From assembly GCF_017876675.1 (NCBI RefSeq), contig NZ_JAGIOI010000001.1, positions 1,426,001-1,490,000 of the forward strand: a DNA stretch of 64,000 nt, in the 5' to 3' direction. This DNA comes from Arthrobacter stackebrandtii (lineage in GTDB: Bacteria > Actinomycetota > Actinomycetes > Actinomycetales > Micrococcaceae). Below the pieces are notes generated by a model that was not told the DNA's origin, searched no databases, and saw only the letters and a program-made list of their open reading frames with translations. Positions 7,166-16,274 of this stretch are shown piece after piece. How positions within the stretch are numbered: the stretch's first letter is position 1; the number at the start of each line of letters is the position of its first letter. Made by a program: the position numbers and the translations under genes.

Positions 7166-9973
7166 CTACCCGCCGGTTCCGCCTCCGGCCACTGCCGGGT
7201 CCGCGGCCGCGGCAGCATCAACGGTGAACTCCGCGAGCGTAGTCCACGGGTTGCCGTTCTGTTCGGACAGGGCTTTCAGCGTCACGAAGCGGCCGGTGGC
7301 AGGCGAGGGCAGGGACACCGTCTGGAGGCCGGCCTCGTTGGGGAAGTTCCCCTCGGTCACCTTGGCGCCCGGGGCATCGGCGGTGTCTGCCACGTACAGC
7401 TCCCACCCCTTGATGCGGCCGTTGGCGGCGCCGGCGGAGCTCCCCTGGCGCGGCAGGAGGTTCACAGCGCATATGTCCATGGCACTGCCCAGGTCCACCG
7501 TGATGGTGTGCGGCAGGGGCGCGTTGGACGGCGTCCAGGCGGTGCCCCAGAAGGTGCCCGGGTCCCCGTCAATTGCGTTGCTGCCGGGGGTGACCTCGCC
7601 ACCCCCGTTGTTGTAGCTGTCCACGATGGCCGCCACGGGCCGCACCGGCGCATCGGAGCAGCTCAGCAGCGTCGTTGCAGTGGAAGTGACCGACTGCTTT
7701 ACTGTCCCCGCCTGGTAGGTGGTGGTTGCCGCGATCGAGGAGTCGCCGTAGCCTGCACCTGCTGGCGGCGTGGCCGTAAAGGTGGCCACTTCCTGCGCCC
7801 CGGCCGGAATGTTGCCGGGGACATGCTGCTTCCGGTCAAGGGTCCAGCCTGCGGGGACTGCCGGGGTGATTTTGACTCCCTTCATGCGCTCGGGCGTACG
7901 GTTGTCCACCGTTACCGTGATGGTGGCCGGCGAGCCCGGAACCAGACGGGCAGGTGCCTCAATGGAAGTGGTCACTTCACCGGCCAGGGCAAAGGCTGCG
8001 GCGCCGCGGACATCGGGCGCTTCCTGGGTCAGGGCCCCGGCTGCGTTGACGCTCAGGGGCAGCTGGGTGATGGCATTTCGAATGAGGTATCCGCCGTCCT
8101 TCTCCAGGATTTCCCACTTCTGCAGGTTGTTGGCATTGCCTGCGGTCGCACACGTGGACAGTGTCGGGGGCAGGTCCTGCTGCATGGGTGCCTGCAGCCA
8201 CAGCACGCCGCCGGCCATGGCCAGGCACTGGCCGTTTTCGGCAACGATCTTGTAGTAGTTGTCGCTGGTGGCCGTGAACGTCCATTTTTCGGCCGCCGCG
8301 TCGGAGACTGACACTCCGGCTCCGTCTGCATTGACGGACAAGCCGGCGGTCGAGATGCGGTAGCCGCCGTCGCCGACCGGGGTGCGGTCGTAGCTTTCGT
8401 AGCCGGGCGCGTGTCCCAGGTTCTTGGCCAGGGCGGTGAATCCGGCGTAGTCGGCGACAGGGCGGGGGCTGCCCCAGGTCGCCTGGGCGACGAAGCGCGT
8501 GGCGTCAAGGATCCGCGCATCCATCATGTTTTCGGTGGCCGAGGGAGTGTCGTCCGGCCAGACCGAAAGCTTGGCGCCGACCACGCTGCCCTTGCCGGGC
8601 ACATCGGTGACGACCGTGCCGCCGTCGAACTTCCTGGGCGTCCAGCCGGAGTTCCACAAGTTGGAAACGTTGGCGGTGAAGCCGCCGGGGCGGTTGAAGT
8701 ACAGGGCCTGGGAGGAGTTCTGCACGTCGTGGCCGGCATCAAGCAGGGCCTGCGGCTTCGGGCCGGAGTTGAGCCAGTGCTCCACCACAATGTCCTTGTC
8801 CAGCGGGATCACGCTGGAGGAGGGGACGCCGTCGTTCCAGATGCGCAGCGTCTTGCCGGTGGATTTCACATGCGCGTTGACCTTGTTCATGAACCAGATG
8901 AAGACGTCGCCGGGGCCGGAGCCGGCCGGGAAAATTTCCGGGTGGGCGGCCACGAAGGCTGCGAACTGCGGGTAGTTGGCGTAGCTGTCGCCCATCATGT
9001 ATTCATCCCCGCCCATGTGCCAGTACGGCTGGCCGGGGAAGGCCGCGGCATATTCATCGGCCAGCCTGGTGACCATGTCGAAGGCTTCGGGCTTGCTGAT
9101 GTCCAGCTGTTCGACCTTCTTCTGCCCGTTCCTGTTGACCAGCTGCAGCTCGGGGTAGTTGTACAGCCAGGGGCGCATGTGGCCGGGGCTGTTCACCTCC
9201 AGGACCAGCTCGATGTGGTATTTTTTGGCCCATGCGGTGATCTGCGCGGCTTCTTCGGCAGTGTAGTAGGCCCAGAAGTTGGCCTTGGGGTAGGCCTCGG
9301 TCTTCAGCTTGGTTTCCAGCCACAGCTGGTTCATTTTGTTGTAGGCCATGTCCTTCATGGTGCGCTCCAGCGACTCCAGTGAGATCGTGACCTGGCAGGC
9401 ACACAGGCCCACTCCGCGTTCGGCATATTCGGGGACGTCGACCGAGGTGCCCCTGGCAACCCGGTTCCCCTGCACCAGCAGCTGGGCGACCGTCTGGGTG
9501 CCGTAGAACGCGCCGGTGTCGGTGGCGCCGGTGACCTTGAGGGTCTGCCCCACCACGAGCCCGTAGCCTTCCTTGCCGAGTTCCGCGCTGCGTGAAGGGT
9601 CGACGGCGACCACCACGTCGCCTGCGACGGCGCCGGCTGCCGCCGTGCCCACCGTGCGGCCGAGAACTTCGGAAAGCTGCGCGGCGAGATCCCCGGACAG
9701 CACGGTGTTCGCACCGATGACTTTCGCACCGGCTCCCAGGGTGAATTCGCCGTCGGCGGCGGTCCAGGAGGCCAGGCCCGGAATGGTCTGCGGTGCGCCT
9801 TCCGGGGTCAGTGGGACGGCGCCTGATGGTGCTGCTGCGGCCTGGACGGCCGGGGCGGGCGCCGGTGCGGCCTGGGCGCCAGGCAGGGCCACTGCTGTTG
9901 AGGCCAGTGCCAGCGAGGCCGCTGCCAGGGCAGAGACAACAGCCTTTGCGCCTGCATTGTTGCGAATTTTCAT
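7166..9973 (-). CDS. Secreted multidomain beta-N-acetylhexosaminidase, GH20
   Basis: 935 residues from ATG 9973, preceded by GGGGAG. A signal peptide is evident: charged MKIRNN, a hydrophobic core, and a likely AQA cleavage site near residue 35. Domains in order: GH20 N-terminal alpha/beta domain (about 60-180); GH20 catalytic barrel with the acid pair in HMGGDE, D323-E324; a ricin-like segment (about 520-640); a NEW3/NPCBM-associated beta domain (about 640-720); and a C-terminal F5/8 type C, CBM32-like domain (about 780-925). It should release GlcNAc from chitin oligomers or glycans outside the cell. Its promoter shares an element with the chitinase genes at 41.7-46.8 kb. Confidence 0.92.
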   Translation of the reverse strand: MKIRNNAGAKAVVSALAAASLALASTAVALPGAQAAPAPAPAVQAAAAPSGAVPLTPEGAPQTIPGLASWTAADGEFTLGAGAKVIGANTVLSGDLAAQLSEVLGRTVGTAAAGAVAGDVVVAVDPSRSAELGKEGYGLVVGQTLKVTGATDTGAFYGTQTVAQLLVQGNRVARGTSVDVPEYAERGVGLCACQVTISLESLERTMKDMAYNKMNQLWLETKLKTEAYPKANFWAYYTAEEAAQITAWAKKYHIELVLEVNSPGHMRPWLYNYPELQLVNRNGQKKVEQLDISKPEAFDMVTRLADEYAAAFPGQPYWHMGGDEYMMGDSYANYPQFAAFVAAHPEIFPAGSGPGDVFIWFMNKVNAHVKSTGKTLRIWNDGVPSSSVIPLDKDIVVEHWLNSGPKPQALLDAGHDVQNSSQALYFNRPGGFTANVSNLWNSGWTPRKFDGGTVVTDVPGKGSVVGAKLSVWPDDTPSATENMMDARILDATRFVAQATWGSPRPVADYAGFTALAKNLGHAPGYESYDRTPVGDGGYRISTAGLSVNADGAGVSVSDAAAEKWTFTATSDNYYKIVAENGQCLAMAGGVLWLQAPMQQDLPPTLSTCATAGNANNLQKWEILEKDGGYLIRNAITQLPLSVNAAGALTQEAPDVRGAAAFALAGEVTTSIEAPARLVPGSPATITVTVDNRTPERMKGVKITPAVPAGWTLDRKQHVPGNIPAGAQEVATFTATPPAGAGYGDSSIAATTTYQAGTVKQSVTSTATTLLSCSDAPVRPVAAIVDSYNNGGGEVTPGSNAIDGDPGTFWGTAWTPSNAPLPHTITVDLGSAMDICAVNLLPRQGSSAGAANGRIKGWELYVADTADAPGAKVTEGNFPNEAGLQTVSLPSPATGRFVTLKALSEQNGNPWTTLAEFTVDAAAAADPAVAGGGTGG

Positions 9974-10039
9974 GTCTCCCCATGCGGTTGGATTGCTTGG
10001 ACGTTTCCGGGCCCACGATTCCAATGCCACAACAAAAGT

Positions 10040-10050
10040 GGCTCACGTCA
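10040..10050 (-). promoter_or_regulatory. GGCTCACGTCA element upstream of the hexosaminidase
   Basis: This 11-mer differs at one base from the element at 43748-43758 upstream of a chitinase gene. Read on the minus strand it contains TGACGTGAG, resembling a Crp half-site, and lies near the expected -35 position (TGGAAT follows after about 18 nt). Confidence 0.45.
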
Positions 10051-10069
10051 CGGTGCTGGGCCCACGGAC

Positions 10070-10087
10070 ATTGTTACGGATAACAAT
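10070..10087. promoter_or_regulatory. Palindromic operator candidate upstream of the hexosaminidase
   Basis: ATTGTTA-CGGA-TAACAAT is a perfect 7-4-7 inverted repeat about 100 nt upstream of the start codon and 20 nt upstream of the Crp-like element. Size and symmetry suit a LacI- or TetR-type regulator. The regulator is unknown. Confidence 0.5.
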
Positions 10088-10172
10088 TCGGATGTCCATG
10101 GCTTCGCGGGAATTCGATCCCCTTTCTGTCCTTTCGGACAGGCCCACCGGGCGGCCCTTTCCCGCGGCACGC

Positions 10173-10206
10173 AAAAGCCCCGCACATCGGATGGATGTGC
10201 GGGGCT
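10173..10206 (-). terminator. Intrinsic terminator of topA
   Basis: A perfect 12-bp stem (10176-10187 with 10195-10206) with a 7-nt loop. On the minus strand it is followed by TTTT, and it lies just after the topA stop codon at 10216. Confidence 0.9.
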
Positions 10207-10215
10207 GTGACGATG

Positions 10216-13005
10216 CTACTTCTTCGGTGCGGCCTTCTTGGCCGGAGCCTTTTTCGCGGCCGGCTTCTTGGCCGGGGCCTTCTTGGCGGGAGCCTTGGCC
10301 GTCCGCTTGACCGGGCCGCGCTCGCGCTTGTCGGCGAGCAGGGCGATGGCGGTCTCCCGTGTCAGTTCCTCGATCTCCGTGCCGCGGGGCACGGTGATGT
10401 TGGTGATGCCGTCGGTGATGTAGGGGCCGAACCGCCCCTCCTTCACCACGATCTTCTTCTCGGAGACGGGGTCGTCGCCGAACTCGGCCAGCGGCGGCAC
10501 AGCGGCGCGGGCGCCGCGCTGCTTGGGCTGGGAGTAGATCTCCAGCGCCTGCTCCAGCGTGATGGTGAAGATCTCCTCCTCGGTGCCAATGGAACGCGAG
10601 TCGGATCCCTTCTTCAGGTACGGGCCGAAGCGGCCGTTCTGGACCGTGATCTCCGTGCCCTCGGCGTCGGTGCCCAGCACGCGGGGCAGGCTCATGATGG
10701 CCAGGGCTTCCTCCAGCGTGACCGTGTCAACCGTCATGGACTTGAAGATGGAACCCGTGCGCGGCTTGGCCTTGACGGGCTTCTTCGGCGGCTTCGGCTT
10801 GCCGTTCTTGTAGTACTCGACAGGCTGGTTGGCGATCTGCTCCGCCGTCATCTCCGGGATGACCTCGGTGACGTACGGGCCGTAGCGGCCGTTTTTGGCC
10901 ACCACGGTGTGCCCGGTTTCCGGGTCCACGCCCAGGACGCGCTCCTCGGGGGCTGCGGTGTCCATGAGCTCCTGCGCCTTTTCAGGCGTGAGTTCGTCCG
11001 GGGCCAGGTCCTCGGGGACGTTGGCGCGGGCGGCCTCGATGATCTCGCCGGTCTTGGCATCGACCGTGGGGACGGTTGATTCCAGGTAGGGGCCGAACTT
11101 GCCCACGCGCAGCACCAGGGTGTCGGTGATGGGCATCGAGTTGATCTCCCGGGCGTCGATCTCGCCCAGGTTGTTCACGATGTCCTGCAGGCCGCGGTCC
11201 CCGTCGCCGCCAAAGTAGAAGTGCTTGAGCCAGTCGGAGCCCTGCTCCTGGCCGTTGGCGATGCGGTCCAGGCCCGTTTCCATGCCGGCGGTGAACTCGT
11301 AGTCGACGTAGTCGGTGAAGTGCAGTTCCAGCAGGCGCACCACCGAAAACGCAATCCAGCTGGGTACCAGGGCGGAGCCCTGCTTGCGGACGTAGCCGCG
11401 GTCCATGATGGTGGACAGCGTGGACGCGTACGTGGACGGGCGGCCGATGTCGCGCTCTTCCATTTCCTTCGTCAGGGACGCTTCCGTGAAGCGCGGCGGC
11501 GGTGAGGTGTCGTGGCCGTTGGCCTTGACCTCGGAGGCGGTCAGGGAGTCGCCTTCCTTGACGTTGGGCAGGCGGCGGTCGGAGTCGTCGGAGGCGTTGC
11601 GCGCCTCGTCCCGGCCTTCCTCGTAGGCTGCGAGGAAGCCGCGGAAGGTGATGACGGTGCCCGACGCCGAGAACTCTGCGTCCTGCCCGTCAGCAGCGCC
11701 GCCAACAGCCGTGGCACCCAGCTTGATGGTCGCCGTCGAGCCCTTGGCGTCAGCCATCTGGGAGGCGACGGTGCGCTTCCAGATCAGCTCGTACAGCTTG
11801 AATTCGTCGCCGCGGAGGGCGCTGGCCACCTGGGCGGGGGTGCGGAAGGAGTCGCCGGCGGGGCGGATGGCCTCGTGGGCTTCCTGCGCGTTGGAGCTCT
11901 TGTTGGCGTAGACGCGTTTGGATGCGGGCACATACTCGGGGCCGTAGAGCTCCGAGGCCTGCTTGCGGGCGGCGTTGACAGCCTCGTCGCTCAGCGAGGA
12001 GGAGTCGGTACGCATATACGTGATGTAGCCGTTTTCATACAGGCGCTGGGCCGTGGACATGGTCGACTTGGAGGTGAAGCGCAGCTTCCGCCCGGCCTCC
12101 TGCTGGAGGGTCGACGTCGTAAACGGCGGGGCGGGCCGGCGGGTGTAGGGCTTGTGCTCAACCGAGCGGACCTTGAACGGCGCCTCCTGCAATGCGCCGG
12201 CGAGTGCCTTGGCCGCGACCTCATCGAGGTGGGCCACATTCTTGCCGGTCAGCACGCCCTGGTCGCTGAAGTCGCGGCCGGAAGCCACGCGCAAGCCGTC
12301 CACGGCGGAGAGCTTGGCCACGAAGTTTTCGCCGGTTTCGGGGGCGAAGGCTCCGGCCAGGTCCCAGTAGTTGGCGGAACGGAACGCCATGCGCTCACGC
12401 TCGCGCTCCACCACCATGCGGGTGACCACGGACTGCACGCGGCCCGCGGAAAGCTTGGGCGCCACCTTGCGCCAGAGCACCGGGGAGAGCTCGTAGCCGA
12501 ACAGGCGGTCAACGACGCGGCGGGTTTCCTGGGCGTCCACGAGGTCAGTGTCCAGTTCGCGCAGGTTGCCCATGGCGCGCTGCAGCGACTCCTTGGTGAT
12601 TTCCGCGAACGTCAGCCGGTGCACGGGCACCTTGGGCTTGAGCACCTCGAGCAGGTGCCACGCGATGGCCTCGCCCTCGCGATCCCCATCAGTTGCGAGG
12701 TAAAGTTCGTCGGCGTCCTTGAGCTGCGCCTTGAGCTCTGCCACCTTTTTCTTCTTGTCCGGGGAAACCACGTAGTACGGCTTGAAGTTGTTGTCCAGGT
12801 CCACGGCGAACTTGCCGATCGAGGACTTTTTCAGCTCGGCGGGCAGCTCGGAGGGCTGCGGCAGGTCACGGATGTGACCGATCGAGGCCTCCACGACGAA
12901 ACCTTCGCCCAGGTACTTGGCGATGGTCTTGCTCTTGGCAGGGGACTCTACGATTACGAGCTTTTTGCCGGTCTTTGGCTTGCTGGCTGCTGCCTTGCTG
13001 GGCAC
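10216..13005 (-). CDS. topA: DNA topoisomerase I
   Basis: 929 residues from GTG 13005, with AGGAG a few bases upstream. The N-terminal Toprim domain shows LVIVESPAKSKTI (Glu20) and ATDGDREGE (D106, D108, E110). The catalytic tyrosine lies in YITYMRTDS, about Tyr330. The C-terminal third has repeated beta domains of the type seen in mycobacterial enzymes (RFGPYL and RYGPYV motifs) instead of zinc fingers. It ends in a lysine/alanine-rich tail rich in KKAPAKK repeats. It relaxes negative supercoils. The basic tail resembles that of Mycobacterium and Streptomyces TopA, where it aids processivity. Confidence 0.97.
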   Translation of the reverse strand: MPSKAAASKPKTGKKLVIVESPAKSKTIAKYLGEGFVVEASIGHIRDLPQPSELPAELKKSSIGKFAVDLDNNFKPYYVVSPDKKKKVAELKAQLKDADELYLATDGDREGEAIAWHLLEVLKPKVPVHRLTFAEITKESLQRAMGNLRELDTDLVDAQETRRVVDRLFGYELSPVLWRKVAPKLSAGRVQSVVTRMVVERERERMAFRSANYWDLAGAFAPETGENFVAKLSAVDGLRVASGRDFSDQGVLTGKNVAHLDEVAAKALAGALQEAPFKVRSVEHKPYTRRPAPPFTTSTLQQEAGRKLRFTSKSTMSTAQRLYENGYITYMRTDSSSLSDEAVNAARKQASELYGPEYVPASKRVYANKSSNAQEAHEAIRPAGDSFRTPAQVASALRGDEFKLYELIWKRTVASQMADAKGSTATIKLGATAVGGAADGQDAEFSASGTVITFRGFLAAYEEGRDEARNASDDSDRRLPNVKEGDSLTASEVKANGHDTSPPPRFTEASLTKEMEERDIGRPSTYASTLSTIMDRGYVRKQGSALVPSWIAFSVVRLLELHFTDYVDYEFTAGMETGLDRIANGQEQGSDWLKHFYFGGDGDRGLQDIVNNLGEIDAREINSMPITDTLVLRVGKFGPYLESTVPTVDAKTGEIIEAARANVPEDLAPDELTPEKAQELMDTAAPEERVLGVDPETGHTVVAKNGRYGPYVTEVIPEMTAEQIANQPVEYYKNGKPKPPKKPVKAKPRTGSIFKSMTVDTVTLEEALAIMSLPRVLGTDAEGTEITVQNGRFGPYLKKGSDSRSIGTEEEIFTITLEQALEIYSQPKQRGARAAVPPLAEFGDDPVSEKKIVVKEGRFGPYITDGITNITVPRGTEIEELTRETAIALLADKRERGPVKRTAKAPAKKAPAKKPAAKKAPAKKAAPKK

Positions 13006-13050
13006 GGTACTCCTACGGGGAATGAAAGGTGGACGAACGGCGTCCCCAAG

Positions 13051-13056
13051 AGCCTA
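13051..13056 (-). promoter_or_regulatory. topA: Putative topA -10 box
   Basis: TAGGCT on the minus strand about 46 nt upstream of the topA start. The same hexamer recurs before several other genes in the window. Confidence 0.45.
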
Positions 13057-13099
13057 GTTCACCATATTTTTACCGCGAACGCGCATTGCCTGTGAAACT

Positions 13100-13130
13100 C
13101 CGCCCCAAAAATCACTGCTTTCAGGGGCGG
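13100..13130 (-). terminator. Hairpin after the MgtC-like fragment
   Basis: A 7-bp perfect stem (13100-13106 with 13124-13130) directly downstream of the minus-strand fragment ending at 13142 and upstream of topA. The T-rich run on the minus strand lies in the loop and not after the stem, so termination is uncertain. Confidence 0.35.
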
Positions 13131-13141
13131 CTCCCGGCCTG

Positions 13142-13483
13142 TCATTCGTTCTCGCCGCCGAAGGAAGCTGCCTGGACGGCGGGCCGCCCGGACAGTGCGT
13201 CGAGGAGGACGTGGCGGGAGCCGCGCCCCTCAATTTCCAGCTCCACTTCCACCAGATTCCCGCTTGTTTGCGCGGTCCCGGCGTTCAGCACCCGGTCCAT
13301 GACACCGCTGCCGCCGTGCTCCGGAGCCCCCGTGGTGAATCCCAGAATCTGGAATCCCAGCCCGGTGCAGCCCTGCAGGATTTCCCGCAGGGAGCCCGCC
13401 CCGTGCCTATATGTCACGTGCAACACATGGAAGCGCCGGCCCGACAGCCGCACCCGCCGCTCCCCCACCGGACCCCGCATCAC
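13142..13483 (-). pseudogene. Stand-alone fragment resembling the MgtC/SapB C-terminal domain
   Basis: 113 residues. The stretch from FHVLHVTYRHGAGSLREIL to VEVELEIEGRGS resembles the cytoplasmic ACT-like C-terminal domain of MgtC/SapB membrane proteins, but the N-terminal transmembrane domain is absent. No continuation of that frame is visible upstream. Instead the frame begins immediately beside a hairpin (13486-13512). It could be a decayed mgtC remnant truncated by a rearrangement, or a genuine small soluble protein. Codon usage still looks coding. The homology call rests on pattern recognition only. Confidence 0.5.
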
Positions 13484-13546
13484 ATATGCCGCGTTTTTCC
13501 CCGACGCGGCATCAGATAAGTCCCGATTTCGGGGAACGCCGCATCA
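13476..13546. repeat. Tandem hairpins flanked by a short direct repeat
   Basis: Stem 13486-13493/13505-13512 (8 bp, T-rich loop) and a second small stem CCCGA/TCGGG at 13522-13532. CCGCATCAC occurs on both sides (13476 and 13540). It lies between the methyltransferase stop and the MgtC-like fragment, so it may terminate the methyltransferase transcript. Confidence 0.55.
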
Positions 13547-15205
13547 CTCGCTGGGAAGCAGGAATCCGTCGCGGACGAGGTTGCGGACATCCCGGGCGAG
13601 GTCGGCGGCGAATTCGGGGTCGTCCCTTTCCAGCAGCGCCGCCAGGGCGCCGATGATCTGTCCGGCGGTCAGGTCGCCGTCGCACGCGGACACAAAACCG
13701 GCCAGCTCGGTGCTCATCAAATTGGTGCGTCGCAGCCCGGCTCCCTGGCGCAGCAGGATGACGCCGGGGTGTTCAGCCCCCGGTTTTTGGTGGCGTTCCT
13801 CGGTGACGTCGGTGGCCGTCAGCAGGTATTCAAAGGTGAGGTCGGGGTGCGCCTTGAGCCATTGGGCGCGGTCGAGGGCGTCGGCCAGGTGCGGGCCCAC
13901 GGGCTGCTCGATCGGGTAGAGGATTTCCTCGAAGCGCGGGTCACTGGCAGTTTCGCCCTCAGCCGGGCGGCGCAGCAAGATGTAGCCGAAACCGATGCCG
14001 CCGACGCCGCGGGAGGCAAAGTCCAGCAGGTAGTCCTCGTAGGCGCTGGCGTAGGCATCGGAATCCCGGCCCTGCGAGGCGTCCTGCAGCCACGTCTCGG
14101 CGTAGCCGCCCGGGGAAACCTGCTCGCGCTGAATGAACCAAGCTTCTGATCCCGGAGCCAGCCACTGCGAGGGGCGGGCATGCCACTCGGCGTGGGTGCC
14201 GCCGTCGGACGTTTCAGTGCGGGTGACCTCCCAATTCCCCAGCATCTGCGCGATGCCGCCCGGGTTCAGCACACCGGGAAGCCCACGGACCAGCTGCTCC
14301 ACGATGGCGTCGCCGGCCAGGCCGCCGTCGCGGTACGTGAACTGGTCCGCGCTCTGCTCGCCACGGTGGCGGGGCGTGATGACGAACGGCGGGTTGGAGA
14401 CCACCAGGTCGAAGCGCTCGTCCGCAACAGGCTCGAGCAGGCTGCCCAGTCGCAGGGAAACGCGGGCACCAGGGTTGGCGGGGTCCAGATCCGCCGCTTC
14501 GAGCCGGAGCGCGGGTGCGTTCAGGGCGAGGTTGAATCGGGTGAACGCCAGGGCCCGCTCCGAAATGTCGGTCGCAACCACGGTTTCGGCGTGGTGCAGC
14601 AGGTGGAAAAGCTGGATGCCGCAGCCGGTGCCCAGGTCCAGCGCCCTGCCAACGGGCTGGCGGACGGTGCCCTGGGCGAGGGTGAGCGATGCCTGGCCAA
14701 TGCCCAGAACGTGGTCCTTGCGCAGCACGCCGGGACGCTGGTGGGCGCCGAGGTCGCTGGCCACCCACAGGTTGGTGTCCTGTTCCTGTTCGTTCGCCGC
14801 GGGCCAGCCGTAGGGGCGGAGGTCGACGGCGGCACGCACCTCTGCAGGCCGGTCCGCCTCCGCGGTGGGGCCGGGAGAGTTGGTGGGTGCGGGCTCAATG
14901 AGGCCCAGGTCCGTGAGTGCCTTGAGCCCGGTTCCGGGGAGCGCCCGGGCCAGGTCCCCGGCCGGCACGTCCTGGGCCAGCAGCCACAGTTTGACCACGG
15001 TGGCGAGCTGGTCGTTGTTGCCGCGCAGCAGCAGGGCCGCCGGCACCGTCTGGTCCCGGCCCAGCGCATGGTTGGCGTCGTCCCCGAGAAGCTCCGCCAC
15101 GCCGTCGACCGTGAAGTTGGCGGCGGCGAGGTCGGCCGCAAGGGCCGAGAGCAGGGGAAGGTTGTCGCTGCGCGGGGCACCGGGCACGGAGGCGAAATCA
15201 GTCAT
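13544..15205 (-). CDS. Class I SAM-dependent methyltransferase, NPPF type, three-domain
   Basis: 553 residues. Residues 1-150 form an N-terminal helical domain seen only in actinobacterial homologues. The central methyltransferase core has the SAM-binding motif LDLGTGCGIQ and the catalytic tetrapeptide NPPF in VVSNPPFV, typical of enzymes that methylate planar amino groups (HemK/PrmC on glutamine, RsmC/RlmG on guanine). A further C-terminal domain of about 200 residues follows. Substrate is unknown: rRNA or a release-factor-like protein are possible. The ATG is preceded by TAGGCT and six bases, so translation is probably leaderless. Confidence 0.82.
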   Translation of the reverse strand: MTDFASVPGAPRSDNLPLLSALAADLAAANFTVDGVAELLGDDANHALGRDQTVPAALLLRGNNDQLATVVKLWLLAQDVPAGDLARALPGTGLKALTDLGLIEPAPTNSPGPTAEADRPAEVRAAVDLRPYGWPAANEQEQDTNLWVASDLGAHQRPGVLRKDHVLGIGQASLTLAQGTVRQPVGRALDLGTGCGIQLFHLLHHAETVVATDISERALAFTRFNLALNAPALRLEAADLDPANPGARVSLRLGSLLEPVADERFDLVVSNPPFVITPRHRGEQSADQFTYRDGGLAGDAIVEQLVRGLPGVLNPGGIAQMLGNWEVTRTETSDGGTHAEWHARPSQWLAPGSEAWFIQREQVSPGGYAETWLQDASQGRDSDAYASAYEDYLLDFASRGVGGIGFGYILLRRPAEGETASDPRFEEILYPIEQPVGPHLADALDRAQWLKAHPDLTFEYLLTATDVTEERHQKPGAEHPGVILLRQGAGLRRTNLMSTELAGFVSACDGDLTAGQIIGALAALLERDDPEFAADLARDVRNLVRDGFLLPSE

Positions 15206-15211
15206 TGGACA

Positions 15212-15217
15212 AGCCTA
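15212..15217 (-). promoter_or_regulatory. -10 box of a probable leaderless transcript
   Basis: TAGGCT on the minus strand followed by exactly six bases and the ATG of the methyltransferase gene. No Shine-Dalgarno sequence is present. Confidence 0.6.
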
Positions 15218-15305
15218 GCGAGTCCGGGGCCGCGCATGGGCGGGCCTGGCGCAGCAGGTGCGTGCCGCCGTCGCGCGTCAAGGGAAGCGCGGGAGGAAGT
15301 GGGGA

Positions 15306-16199
15306 TCAGTCGGTGCAGCCCTGCGGGCACTGCAGGGTTTCCGGTGCGCTGGCGCAGTCGGCGCAGTAGAGGTTCAGGTTGCGGCAGCTCGGGTTGGAGC
15401 AGTTTTCGAACTTGTTGCTGGGGCTGCTGCAGCGGATGCAGTGGCCGATTTCCTTGGCCTCGTCGCTGAATTCCATGTGCATGCGCTTGTCGAAGACGTA
15501 GAGGGAGCCTTCCCAGAGCCCCTTGTCCTTGAAGGTCTCGCCGTAGCGGACGATGCCGCCGTCCATCTGGTAGACCTCCTTGAATCCGCGGTTGACCATG
15601 AGGGAACTCAGGACCTCGCAGCGGATTCCGCCGGTGCAGTAGGTGACGACGGGCTTGTCCTTGAGGTCGTCGTACTTGCCGGAGTCCAGTTCCTTGATGA
15701 AGTCGTGGGTGGTGTCGACGTCGGGGACGATGGCGTTCTTGAATTTGCCGATCTGGGCCTCGAAGGCGTTGCGGCCGTCGAAGAAGACGACTTCCTCGCC
15801 TTTGGATTCCTTCTCGGCCACGAGCTCGTGGAGTTCCTCCGGCTTGAGGTGCGTGCCGCCTCCGACAACCCCGTTTTCATCGACCTTGAGCTCGCCGGGG
15901 GCGCCGAAGCTGACGATCTCATCGCGGGCTTTCACGCTCAACCGGGGGAAGTCGTCGCCTGTTCCGTCGGACCACTTGATGTCCATGTTTTTGAAGCCGG
16001 GGTATTCGCGGGTGGTCTTCAGGTATTGCTTGACGTCCTTGATGTCCCCGCCGACGGTGGCGTTGATGCCGTCCTTGGAGATGATGATGCGTCCCTTGAG
16101 GTTCAGTTTCTCGCACAGGGCACGCTGCCAGAGCTTGATCGCTTCCGGATCGACAAGGGGGGTAAAGCCGTAAAAGAGCACAATTTTGTTCAAAGCCAC
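15306..16199 (-). CDS. trhO: tRNA uridine-34 hydroxylase, rhodanese type
   Basis: 297 residues starting at GTG 16199. An N-terminal acylphosphatase-like domain with [16 protein letters not shown] is followed by a rhodanese domain whose catalytic loop is YCTGGIRCE (Cys about 188, second Cys about 194). The C-terminus is a cysteine-rich, probably zinc-binding segment. This is the TrhO/YceA family that hydroxylates U34 of tRNA with oxygen. The start follows TAGGCT by seven bases, suggesting a leaderless transcript divergent from the GNAT gene 75 nt away. Confidence 0.92.
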   Translation of the reverse strand: MALNKIVLFYGFTPLVDPEAIKLWQRALCEKLNLKGRIIISKDGINATVGGDIKDVKQYLKTTREYPGFKNMDIKWSDGTGDDFPRLSVKARDEIVSFGAPGELKVDENGVVGGGTHLKPEELHELVAEKESKGEEVVFFDGRNAFEAQIGKFKNAIVPDVDTTHDFIKELDSGKYDDLKDKPVVTYCTGGIRCEVLSSLMVNRGFKEVYQMDGGIVRYGETFKDKGLWEGSLYVFDKRMHMEFSDEAKEIGHCIRCSSPSNKFENCSNPSCRNLNLYCADCASAPETLQCPQGCTD

Positions 16200-16206
16200 G
16201 TCTTAA

Positions 16207-16268
16207 AGCCTACGGTGCGGCGCCAAATTGCAGCCGGTGGGCATCATCGGGTCATTCCCGCATAGGCT
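16207..16268. promoter_or_regulatory. Back-to-back promoters of trhO and the acetyltransferase gene
   Basis: Two TAGGCT boxes point outward: minus strand 16212-16207, seven bases before GTG 16199, and plus strand 16263-16268, six bases before ATG 16275. Both imply leaderless mRNAs transcribed from a 75-nt intergenic space. Confidence 0.6.
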
Positions 16269-16274
16269 GTAGAC

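Noticed and set aside
10078-10089. GGATAACAATTC, identical to the core of the E. coli lac operator
   Set aside because: It is explained by the local 7-4-7 palindrome in an Arthrobacter-like promoter; no vector or lac sequence surrounds it.
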